Assembly: GCA_003142355.1 (NCBI GenBank)
Contig: PLMF01000227.1
Span: 39,644 to 45,135, forward strand
Reading direction: 5' to 3'
DNA from: Bryobacterales bacterium
Lineage (GTDB): Bacteria; Acidobacteriota; Terriglobia; Bryobacterales; Bryobacteraceae
DNA length: 5,492 bases
Position numbers and translations under genes: made by a program. The notes under the pieces were generated by a model, which worked only from the letters and a program-made list of their open reading frames with translations, was not told the DNA's origin and did not search any database. Positions 1 to 4,742 of the stretch are shown in pieces (position 1 is the first letter of the stretch; each line of letters opens with the position of its first letter).

Positions 1-954
1 CAGGTGTCGGTGAACGAGGTCATCGTGCCCATCACGGTGACGGACGATAAAGGACGCTTCGTCTCCAACCTGGAAGCCAAGGATTTCCGCATCCTCGACG
101 AAGGCCGGCCGCAGCGCATCCGCTTCTTCAGTCACGACCAGAATCAGCCCATCGTGGTGGGGTTTCTCATCGACATGAGCAACGCCACCCGGGTGCACTG
201 GAAAACTTATCAGGACGCCATCCTGGAACTGGTCTGGAACCTGCTGCCGGGCGACAAGAAGTACACCGGCTACCTCATCACCTACGGTAACGACGCCGAG
301 ATGGTGGTCAACACCACGTGGGATTCCGACAAGATCGCCAACCAGATCAAGAAGCTGAAGCCGGGCGGCGGCTCCTCCTTTTTCGACGCCATTTACATGG
401 CATGCACCAAGCACGAGGTGGTGCAAGGCGAGCCGTACGAGCCGCGCCGGGTGATCATCGTGGTGGGTGACGGCCACGACAACGCCAGCAAGACGAGTAT
501 CGACGAGGTCCTCGAGGTGGCCCAGCGCAACCTGGTCACCATCTATGCCATGAGCACCCAGGCGTTCGGATTCGCCAACGATACCCAGGACATCCTCGAG
601 CGCATCACCTCCGAGACCGGCGGCCATGTCGAGTATCCGCTGAGTTCGCTCTACAAAGATGTTTCGGGCTATCTGTCGAACCCTTCCGACGACGGCAATT
701 ACGCGCTGACGGTGGGCACCGGCGGGTATGCCGCGGAGATCTCCGGGGCCATCATCAAGGCCGTGGGAGGGATCGGCGGCGAAGTCACTACGCAGTACGT
801 GCTGCGCTACATTCCGGATGTGGACCCGGAGGCGAGGGCCAGGCCGTTCCGCCACATCAAGGTGGAAATCCCCACTCTGCCCAACGTCAGGATCCGCGCG
901 CGCAACGGCTACTACCCCAACGCCATTCCGGGCGCTCCCGGCAGCGGCCAGTAG
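1..954 (+). CDS. VWA-domain protein, VWFA-related Acidobacterial family (5' partial)
   Basis: The reading frame is open from base 1 and ends at TAG 952-954. The GTG at 4 is probably not the true start: the product opens directly with the strand-rich segment that precedes the VWA domain (VNEVIVPITVTDDKGRFV, then LEAKDFRILDEG), and family members normally have a signal peptide before it, so the 5' end lies outside the window. Numbering from the GTG, the VWA fold covers about residues 50-225. Metal-site (MIDAS) elements are DMSNA at 57-61 in place of DxSxS, S124/S125 and D128 in GGGSSFFDAI, and D156 in VVGDGHDN. A C-terminal beta segment (TQYVLRYIPD, then VRIRARNGYYP) is typical of the acidobacterial family. 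Such proteins are predicted to be exported and to bind metal and protein partners; no specific role is known to me. It shares no visible operon with the minus-strand genes that follow. Confidence 0.85.
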   Translation, partial: QVSVNEVIVPITVTDDKGRFVSNLEAKDFRILDEGRPQRIRFFSHDQNQPIVVGFLIDMSNATRVHWKTYQDAILELVWNLLPGDKKYTGYLITYGNDAEMVVNTTWDSDKIANQIKKLKPGGGSSFFDAIYMACTKHEVVQGEPYEPRRVIIVVGDGHDNASKTSIDEVLEVAQRNLVTIYAMSTQAFGFANDTQDILERITSETGGHVEYPLSSLYKDVSGYLSNPSDDGNYALTVGTGGYAAEISGAIIKAVGGIGGEVTTQYVLRYIPDVDPEARARPFRHIKVEIPTLPNVRIRARNGYYPNAIPGAPGSGQ

Positions 955-963
955 CGCCGCAAC

Positions 964-991
964 CGCCGCGCTCTCGGATGCCGCGGCGTTT
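964..991 (+). terminator. Candidate terminator hairpin after the VWA gene
   Basis: A 7-bp GC-only inverted repeat, CGCCGCG (964-970) and CGCGGCG (982-988), is separated by 11 nt and followed by TTT. It starts 10 bp after the VWA stop codon, in the 45-bp gap between that gene and the convergent parE. The T-run is very short, so intrinsic termination is uncertain. On the minus strand it could also serve the end of parE, but with no T-tract. Confidence 0.35.
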
Positions 992-999
992 CGGGTTCC

Positions 1000-1314
1000 C
1001 TACGGCTCGTCGTCTTCGCCGTCGATGACGTGTCTTTCGGGCAGCATCCGCTGGTGCAGGATGCGGGAAACCAGAATGCCTCCGGCGTCCTCGCGGTAAA
1101 ACACGACGTGCCGGCCGCTCTCCATACGACGCAGGCCGGGGCGAACATCATCGCAAGTCCGTCCCAATGCAGGATTGTCAGCCAGCATCTGGCAGCACGC
1201 CTCCAGATCACCGATGTAGCGGACGGCCTGGTTCTCACCCCAGGTGCGAAGGGTATAAGCGCCGATGCTTAGCAGGTCGGCTTCGCCACGACGCGAGAAA
1301 CGACAGTGGGCCAC
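1000..1314 (-). CDS. parE: ParE-type toxin of the RelE/ParE superfamily
   Basis: Predicted 104-residue toxin, full family length. Seen: an N-terminal strand and helix (CRFSRRGEADLLSIGAY), then NPALGR at 47-52, RPGLRR at 58-63, GRHVVFYR at 67-74 and RILHQRM at 84-90. These are the usual landmarks of the ParE branch. Known of the family: ParE toxins generally poison DNA gyrase, while RelE relatives cut mRNA; which target applies here cannot be read from sequence. The start is GTG at 1314, 2 nt after the parD stop, with no clear Shine-Dalgarno sequence of its own, so translation is probably coupled to parD. The first 11 codons lie inside the 130-bp segment duplicated at 4613-4742. The C-terminus is acidic (DGEDDE). 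Confidence 0.9.
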   Translation of the reverse strand: MAHCRFSRRGEADLLSIGAYTLRTWGENQAVRYIGDLEACCQMLADNPALGRTCDDVRPGLRRMESGRHVVFYREDAGGILVSRILHQRMLPERHVIDGEDDEP

Positions 1315-1410
1315 GGCTAACGCCGCGTCGTGCGAAGCTTAAGGGTCTTCCGGACACGGTCGAAGGCGTCGCCTTTGGCAATGCCGCTGGCGTCTCCCTC
1401 ATCGATGGCC
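1281..1410. repeat. 130-bp direct repeat, left copy (parD 3' end plus parE 5' end)
   Basis: This stretch matches 4613-4742 in the same orientation at a constant offset of 3332, with two mismatches (G1366/A4698 and C1400/G4732), so 128 of 130 bases agree. It covers the last 30 codons of parD, its stop, and the first 11 codons of parE. In this copy both genes continue intact on either side. Identity stops abruptly at both ends. Confidence 0.97.
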
Positions 1411-1574
1411 GTGCGCAGCGCAGCCAGCTTCGCCTCGTACTGCCGCTCCTCGCGCTCCAGCGTCCGGAGCGCGGCGCGCACAACCTCGCTGGCGTTTTCG
1501 TAACGTCCGCTCTCGACCTTCTCCAGCACGAAGCGGTCAAGCTCTTCGGTCAGATTGACATTTCGCGTGGGCAT
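1317..1574 (-). CDS. parD: ParD-type ribbon-helix-helix antitoxin
   Basis: Predicted 85-residue antitoxin. The N-terminus (MPTRNVNLTEELDRFV) gives the ribbon-helix-helix strand and first helix, and GRYENASEVVRAALRTLE (23-40) is the characteristic turn and second helix of the CC2985/ParD family. The charged C-terminal half (about 45-85), with AIDEGD and FDRVRKTLKL, is where ParD proteins wrap around and neutralise ParE. Family function: dimeric DNA binding and repression of its own operon, plus toxin neutralisation in the cytoplasm. The ATG at 1574 has AAAAGG 5 nt upstream (1580-1585). The stop TAG (1317-1319) is 2 nt from the parE GTG, so the two form an operon. A strong promoter and an inverted repeat lie just upstream. 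Confidence 0.92.
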   Translation of the reverse strand: MPTRNVNLTEELDRFVLEKVESGRYENASEVVRAALRTLEREERQYEAKLAALRTAIDEGDASGIAKGDAFDRVRKTLKLRTTRR

Positions 1575-1588
1575 GGCGACCTTTTCCG

Positions 1589-1607
1589 CTTTGGCGCGAC
1601 TCCAAAG
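1589..1607. promoter_or_regulatory. Inverted repeat between parDE promoter and start; candidate ParD operator
   Basis: CTTTGG (1589-1594) and CCAAAG (1602-1607) form 6-bp arms around 7 nt. A second overlapping pair, GACT (1598-1601) and AGTC (1606-1609), is also visible. The site lies immediately downstream of the -10 box, where binding by a ribbon-helix-helix antitoxin would block transcription. The operator role is inferred from position and family habit. Confidence 0.45.
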
Positions 1608-1609
1608 TC

Positions 1610-1638
1610 ATCATACCACGGTTAGCAAACATTGCCAA
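1610..1638 (-). promoter_or_regulatory. Sigma70-type promoter for parDE
   Basis: Reading the minus strand: TTGGCA (1638-1633; 5 of 6 to TTGACA), a 17-nt spacer, then TATGAT (1615-1610; 5 of 6 to TATAAT). A TG one base before the -10 (TGGTATGAT) gives it an extended -10. The -10 ends 35 nt upstream of the parD ATG. Confidence 0.7.
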
Positions 1639-1723
1639 TCAGCGGCACGTGGGAGACGTGTTGTGCGCCATCCTGACGAACATCAGCTAAACTGGCATTC
1701 GAACATTGGAATGCTCGGAAAAT
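1639..1723. other. Gene-free spacer between parDE promoter and ATPase remnant
   Basis: No credible gene on either strand. Two small inverted repeats are visible: CACGT/ACGTG (1646-1650 and 1656-1660, 5-nt loop) and CATTC/GAATG (1696-1700 and 1709-1713, 8-nt loop). The second sits just upstream of the ATPase remnant and could be a leftover of its control region. The stretch is AT-richer than its surroundings. Confidence 0.4.
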
Positions 1724-1816
1724 ATGCGGATCACCTATTTTCGGATTGAGAATTTCAAGAGCATTAGACTCGCAGAGTGCACGAGCCCGCCTGACTTCAT
1801 GGCCGATGCTAACTGA
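1724..1816 (+). pseudogene. Truncated 5' end of an AAA/OLD-type ATPase gene
   Basis: From the ATG at 1724 the frame reads MRITYFRIENFKSIRLAE, then CTSPPDFM, and ends at TGA 1814-1816 after 30 codons. The 'rIeNFKSIr' opening is the standard first strand and loop of ABC-type ATPases of the AAA_15/AAA_21, OLD and RecF-like groups, which are frequent in phage-defence systems. In intact relatives this segment leads into a Walker A motif (GxNGxGKS). Here that motif is missing: homology-like sequence ends near 1800 and the frame stops. GGAA at 1717-1720 could be the old ribosome-binding site. The end overlaps the end of a remnant on the other strand, so two broken genes meet here. This is a dead fragment of a lost gene, not a functional small protein, as far as I can judge. 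Confidence 0.7.
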
Positions 1817-2090
1817 GACAATCGCAAAGAACGAATGGAAGGCGCGGTGCAAAGGTACGGTACATCACGGCGCGAAACAGGGCGCCAAAGTTCGGGTCGC
1901 CCTTGATCTTCTTGTAGATGTCGAAATCGGAGTCGATCATGTCTTCCAGCGTGTCTCCGAAGAACGAGTCGAACGCCAGCTTGCGCGTTTCCCCCGAGGG
2001 TTCACGCCGGCATCCAGCGCGCGGCGCAGGCCTTCCTGAGGTTCGGATCGCTCATGACGTTGGTGTGTCGCCATGCCACCGTGCAGGCCT
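1809..2090 (-). pseudogene. Frameshifted remnant resembling the C-terminal tail of an HsdR-type restriction subunit
   Basis: Minus-strand translation gives one plausible protein spread over three frames. First comes TVAWRHTNVMSDPNLRKA (ATG of the MSDP part at 2055). A frame change leads to LRRALDAGVNPRG, and a third frame carries RKLAFDSFFGDTLEDMI followed by DSDFDIYKKIKGDPNFGAL, then FRAVMYR. That last frame ends at TAG 1809-1811 after unrelated-looking residues. The acidic 'DxDFDxYKKIxxxPxFg' tail recalls the C-termini of some type I restriction endonuclease R subunits and related helicases; this assignment is from memory of the family. It follows the DUF3037 stop on the same strand, directly or nearly so. 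At least two frame disruptions and no upstream helicase or nuclease domain make it a pseudogene. Confidence 0.5.
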
Positions 2091-2933
2091 TCAGTCCCCT
2101 GCGTGCCCCTGAACCTCTCGCGCCAGTTCCTGCGCGAAGGCGTCCGCTTCGGATTCCCGGATGAAATCCTTCCTGCCGGGCATCTTGTTGAGAATGTTCT
2201 GCGCCTTGACAAAAGTGGGCAGCAGGCGCTCATCCTGCGGCTCGCCAAGGAGTAGGTGGATGCGGTGCGGGTCCGCACTGTCCATTAGGCTGGTAGCGCG
2301 CCCAACCCACCGATTGGCCTTATCCAGCATGGATGCGGCTTCGACCAGATCGAACGAGACCGGCTCGTATACGTGCCAGATTTCATTCTGCCAGGAATGT
2401 TGAAACTCGTACTCGTAGTCGGGAGCCACAATCCGCTTAATCTTCAATCGCGGTGTGACAAGGGACCGGTCCAACGGTTCACGGAACACTCGCCAGATTT
2501 CTTCATCCGTCCGGCGGGGCGATTCGCCGGAAGTGGCGTATTGCTCCACGTGCCGCTGAAACAGCTCGTTCAGCGTCCGGGCTAGATCGGAGCTTAAGCC
2601 CACACCAGCCTTCGAGAACTGGATGGCACTGTCGTCTGGAGGTAGGACTCTCGCCAGCAGGTGCTCAATGGTGGCTCCCGATTCAAACGGCAGAGCGGAT
2701 TCGTACTCTTGGCCCGCAGCGCAGATCTGATCCTGTATGTAGCGGGAGAGTTGCCGGAAGCGCGGCCCATCGATTTTCTGGAACATGTTCGTGATGCGGG
2801 CGTAGCCGGTCGTGCAGACGGCGCGGAGGAACTTGGCTTCCGGAGAGAACACGGCAACGCCGATGTTGATAAACTCCTGCGCCACCGGGTCGTGAACGTA
2901 GCGCAAAACGCTGAAGCTATACGCGACTTTCAT
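2091..2933 (-). CDS. DUF3037-family protein, partner of the HipA-like kinase
   Basis: Predicted 280-residue cytoplasmic protein; no signal peptide or membrane segment. The N-terminus (YSFSVLRYVHDPVAQEF, then INIGVAVF; residues 5-29) is the recognisable DUF3037 motif. The middle (about 85-160) is helical and charged, and a second conserved-looking block follows (PDYEYEFQHSWQNEIWHVYEP, 171-191). The biochemical function of DUF3037 is unknown to me. Its genes commonly sit beside HipA-like kinase genes, which is the case here: its ATG (2933-2931) overlaps the kinase TGA in an ATGA of 4 bp, so the two are co-translated. By analogy with HipBA it could be a regulator, antitoxin or substrate of the kinase, but it has no visible helix-turn-helix. 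Stop is TGA at 2091-2093, followed by gene debris; no terminator seen. Confidence 0.8.
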   Translation of the reverse strand: MKVAYSFSVLRYVHDPVAQEFINIGVAVFSPEAKFLRAVCTTGYARITNMFQKIDGPRFRQLSRYIQDQICAAGQEYESALPFESGATIEHLLARVLPPDDSAIQFSKAGVGLSSDLARTLNELFQRHVEQYATSGESPRRTDEEIWRVFREPLDRSLVTPRLKIKRIVAPDYEYEFQHSWQNEIWHVYEPVSFDLVEAASMLDKANRWVGRATSLMDSADPHRIHLLLGEPQDERLLPTFVKAQNILNKMPGRKDFIRESEADAFAQELAREVQGHAGD

Positions 2934-3709
2934 ACAAGGAACCTCCGGACCTCTTCGGCAAACTCCCCGGCGTGGTCCCGCACCGTGGAGAGATGCCGTT
3001 CGATCTTTGGTAAATTATCATTGTTCCACTCGGCGGGCACATCCGCCACGATCCCTTCGAGTACTGCGTCCGAGAGGCCTCCAAGGGACGCGGTAAACCC
3101 CGTGAGATCAATCGGTTTCGATTTGAGTTTTCTGTAGAAGACGTGGTCGGTCAGGTACTGCTGATCGTCCAGCTTCCATGGCGTCGCGGACGGAAACAGA
3201 GCCACCACGAAGGAAAACGCCGTCTCGTGATCGAAGACCAACAAACTGTCCCCCCTGGTAAACAGATTCGGATTGGTGAACCTGCGATCCGGATTCTGAA
3301 CCAGCGCATCGAAGGCGAAGATGTCGACGGCTGCCTGCCACATCGCGTCCGGGATGAATTTATCGACGGGCCATGTGCTGACGCCGCTCAGGGCCTTGGT
3401 GCCGAAGTTTAGTCCGACGCTGTCCCTGATGCGAACTGCCTGTGACGGTTGCGTGTTGGCGACCAGATCCACGAGGGCCTGGTCGATGGCGATCAGCGCC
3501 GGCTCCGGCGATGCCAAACCGAAGTGACCTGCGAGTCTGGCGGTGAACAGTTCATTTAGCAGTCCTACCTCGCCGACGGCGCCTCGCAATTTCACCACAT
3601 ACTCGCCCACCATCGCACCCGACTGATCCTCACAGCCGCACAGCCCCGGGGAGGTTCTGCCGCTCGTCATGAACCGCTCGAATTGGATGGCCGTCAGTCT
3701 GCGGATCAT
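2930..3709 (-). CDS. HipA-like serine/threonine kinase (HipA_2 type)
   Basis: Predicted 259-residue protein, shorter than classical HipA (about 440) and lacking its N-terminal subdomain, as is usual for the HipA_2-type family. Kinase landmarks seen: VVKLRG with K40 as candidate ATP-binding lysine; NELFTARLAGHFGL (52-65) as the following helix, with E53; FDALVQNPDRRFTNPN (133-148), with D141 as candidate catalytic aspartate and N146 as metal-binding asparagine; and LLVFDHE (156-162), with D160 in the place of the DFG aspartate. All key residues therefore look present. Classical HipA phosphorylates glutamyl-tRNA synthetase; the substrate here is unknown. ATG at 3709 is preceded by GAGG (3718-3721, 8-nt spacing). 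Its start lies 3 nt after the stop of the chimeric Hsd mini-ORF, and its end overlaps the DUF3037 gene by 4 bp. Confidence 0.82.
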   Translation of the reverse strand: MIRRLTAIQFERFMTSGRTSPGLCGCEDQSGAMVGEYVVKLRGAVGEVGLLNELFTARLAGHFGLASPEPALIAIDQALVDLVANTQPSQAVRIRDSVGLNFGTKALSGVSTWPVDKFIPDAMWQAAVDIFAFDALVQNPDRRFTNPNLFTRGDSLLVFDHETAFSFVVALFPSATPWKLDDQQYLTDHVFYRKLKSKPIDLTGFTASLGGLSDAVLEGIVADVPAEWNNDNLPKIERHLSTVRDHAGEFAEEVRRFLV

Positions 3710-3712
3710 GAT

Positions 3713-3814
3713 CTACACCTCGGCGGAACCCCGGGCGTCGATCTTGCCGGTCACGGCGGCCGGGATAAGGGCCGTGACGATTGCGGTTTCGAAGTTGTTT
3801 TCGGAAGTGTCCAT
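3713..3814 (-). pseudogene. Chimeric Hsd mini-ORF: HsdR N-terminus joined to HsdS C-terminus
   Basis: The 33-residue frame runs from ATG 3814-3812 to TAG 3715-3713. Residues 1-16, MDTSENNFETAIVTAL, match the pattern of the first residues of one class of type I restriction subunit R (MxTSExxFExxIxxxLl). Residues 17-29, IPAAVTGKIDARG, match the very common end of type I specificity subunits (LIxAAVTGKIDVRG). Neither gene has its body. The simplest reading is a deletion that fused the start of hsdR to the end of hsdS. The ribosome-binding site of the HipA-like gene lies inside the last codons (GAG GTG TAG), so if translated the ORF could act as a coupling leader. No good Shine-Dalgarno precedes it. 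The family matches are recognised by eye and short, but two independent hallmark motifs in one frame are hard to explain by chance. Confidence 0.62.
3750..3778. repeat. 8-bp inverted repeat across the HsdR/HsdS fusion point
   Basis: GTCACGGC (3750-3757) and GCCGTGAC (3771-3778) are perfect arms around 13 nt. It lies 41-69 bp upstream of the HipA-like start codon. It could be a hairpin in the mRNA, or an operator, or a chance product of the fusion; there is no T-run, so it is not a typical terminator. Confidence 0.5.
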
Positions 3815-3845
3815 CGCGTGTTTCGAGCACGGCCGGCCCGATCTG

Positions 3846-4190
3846 CTACGCCACTCTGCGGGATCTTGGCCCTTTGCCTTTCGCCGCCGGAACGAAGCGG
3901 ATCTCGATTCGTTTGCCCAACGCTTCCGCGATGCGCCGCAACATCGCCAGCGAGTGCCCTTCGTAGTCGGCGTCTTCCAGCCGGCAAATCACGGAAGCCG
4001 TTGTACCCACCTTTTTCGCCAATTGGCGCTGAGTGAGCCCGGCGTCCGTGCGCATATCGTAGATCAGTTGCGCGACCTCGATATCGGCCCCGCACTTTTC
4101 GTATTCCGAAATGCGCTCCGGATCGTCGCCCACGTAACGATCCCAAAAATACTGGAGCGTATCGGACTCGAATCGGCGTACAGAAGACAT
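3846..4190 (-). CDS. higA: HigA-like XRE-family antitoxin
   Basis: Predicted 114-residue protein. A helical N-terminal extension (1-38) is followed by a helix-turn-helix: VAQLIYDMRTDAGLTQRQLA (39-58), then VGTTASVICRLED (61-73) as turn and recognition helix, and LAMLRRIAEALGKRIEIRFVP (81-101) as the closing helix and strand. This is the usual HigA/XRE antitoxin plan; such proteins bind DNA as dimers, repress their operon and neutralise the toxin encoded before them. The start chosen is the ATG at 4190, not an upstream in-frame ATG at 4268 inside higB, because AAGGAGG sits 6 nt before it. It begins 1 nt after the toxin stop (TGA T ATG). The tail (AAKGKGPRSRR) is basic. A 136-bp spacer with the Hsd mini-ORF separates it from the HipA-like gene, and no terminator is evident, so read-through is possible. 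Confidence 0.88.
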   Translation of the reverse strand: MSSVRRFESDTLQYFWDRYVGDDPERISEYEKCGADIEVAQLIYDMRTDAGLTQRQLAKKVGTTASVICRLEDADYEGHSLAMLRRIAEALGKRIEIRFVPAAKGKGPRSRRVA

Positions 4191-4191
4191 A

Positions 4192-4572
4192 TCAAACCTC
4201 CTTGGGAACCAACCTGAAGGAATACCGTTGCGGATCGGCGAGCACGAGCCGCTTGCGTTCCGCCGCACGGCGAATTTCCACGTTCGGAACCTTCTGCCGT
4301 TTCATGATCCCGTGCGAAAGCACCACCACGTCCCGATCCCGGAAGAAATACAGAATTCGGTACTGCACGCCCCGGTGGGACGGCCGTAGTTCATAGATCT
4401 CATCGCGCAAAATGTCCGCGATCGGCCGGCGAAGTTCATGCCCGGATCGGGCGAGCAACCGCATGTAGTGGAGACATTTCGCCCGCGCCTTGGTTGGCAG
4501 GAAGTCGAGCCAGTCCTCCATCGGAATACGTCCATTCGCCTCGCGAAAGACCAGAATTTCCGTTGCCGGCAT
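4192..4572 (-). CDS. higB: HigB-like toxin (phage Gp49-like, RelE superfamily)
   Basis: Predicted 126-residue toxin. Conserved features seen: EDWLDFLPTKARAKCLHYM (19-37) as paired N-terminal helices, IYELRPSHRGVQYRILYFF (59-77) as the central strands, and VLSHGIMKRQKVPNVEIRRA (84-103), the 'HGf.Kk..ktP..ei..A' signature of the Gp49-like HigB family. Family members cut mRNA at the ribosome. The chosen start is ATG 4572-4570 (MPATEILVF), 7 codons inside a longer frame, because GGAAGG lies just before it and the promoter -10 overlaps the longer version. The toxin-first order and 1-nt gap to the antitoxin are the normal higBA arrangement. A putative promoter and palindromic operator lie immediately upstream. 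Confidence 0.88.
   Translation of the reverse strand: MPATEILVFREANGRIPMEDWLDFLPTKARAKCLHYMRLLARSGHELRRPIADILRDEIYELRPSHRGVQYRILYFFRDRDVVVLSHGIMKRQKVPNVEIRRAAERKRLVLADPQRYSFRLVPKEV
4197..4203 (-). promoter_or_regulatory. Strong ribosome-binding site for higA inside higB
   Basis: Minus-strand AAGGAGG is a near-perfect anti-16S match 6 nt before the higA ATG, formed by the last codons of higB. The toxin's own site (GGAAGG only 3 nt before its ATG) is weaker and badly spaced, which would favour antitoxin synthesis. It decides the higA start. Confidence 0.75.
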
Positions 4573-4582
4573 GTACCTTCCA

Positions 4583-4612
4583 ATTGTTCGCAAACGTGCG
4601 AACGACTGTCAA
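4583..4612 (-). promoter_or_regulatory. Promoter for higBA
   Basis: On the minus strand: a perfect -35 TTGACA (4612-4607), an 18-nt spacer, then AACAAT (4588-4583; 4 of 6 to TATAAT). The -10 ends 10 nt before the higB ATG, so the 5' leader would be very short. The -35 box abuts the end of the 130-bp repeat at 4613. Confidence 0.55.
4586..4603. promoter_or_regulatory. Palindrome in the higBA promoter; candidate HigA operator
   Basis: GTTCGCA (4586-4592) and TGCGAAC (4597-4603) are perfect 7-bp arms around AACG. It fills the spacer between -35 and -10 and overlaps the -10, the expected place for an XRE antitoxin dimer to block RNA polymerase. The binding role is inferred. Confidence 0.65.
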
Positions 4613-4742
4613 CTTCGCCACGACGCGAGAAACGACAGTGGGCCACGGCTAACGCCGCGTCGTGCGAAGCTTAAGGGTCTTCCGGACACGGTCGAAGACG
4701 TCGCCTTTGGCAATGCCGCTGGCGTCTCCCTGATCGATGGCC
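4613..4742. repeat. 130-bp direct repeat, right copy
   Basis: Same orientation as 1281-1410, offset 3332, 128 of 130 bases identical. Here the sequence on both sides is unrelated to parDE: the higBA promoter on the left and an unrelated intergenic stretch on the right. No inverted terminal repeat or target-site duplication is visible at its edges. Confidence 0.97.

Noticed and set aside
1167..1625. 152-codon plus-strand open frame
   Set aside because: Antisense to parDE, which has full-length family matches on the minus strand.
1622..1852. 76-codon minus-strand open frame in the debris region
   Set aside because: It crosses the ATPase remnant and the HsdR-like remnant in unrelated frames and shows no conserved pattern.
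2661..3137. 158-codon plus-strand open frame
   Set aside because: Antisense across the DUF3037/HipA-like overlap, with no family features; a shadow of GC-rich coding sequence.
3669..4217. 182-codon plus-strand open frame
   Set aside because: Antisense to the HigA-like gene and the Hsd mini-ORF; no recognisable motifs, and the minus-strand proteins have clear families.
4190..4268. Longer 140-residue form of the HigA-like antitoxin starting at 4268
   Set aside because: The extra 26 residues lie inside higB in another frame, while the ATG at 4190 has an excellent ribosome-binding site and normal 1-nt spacing to the toxin stop.
1281..4742. The 130-bp repeats as ends of a transposon or insertion sequence
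   Set aside because: They are coding sequence from parDE, in direct orientation, without terminal inverted repeats, target duplications or any transposase between them.
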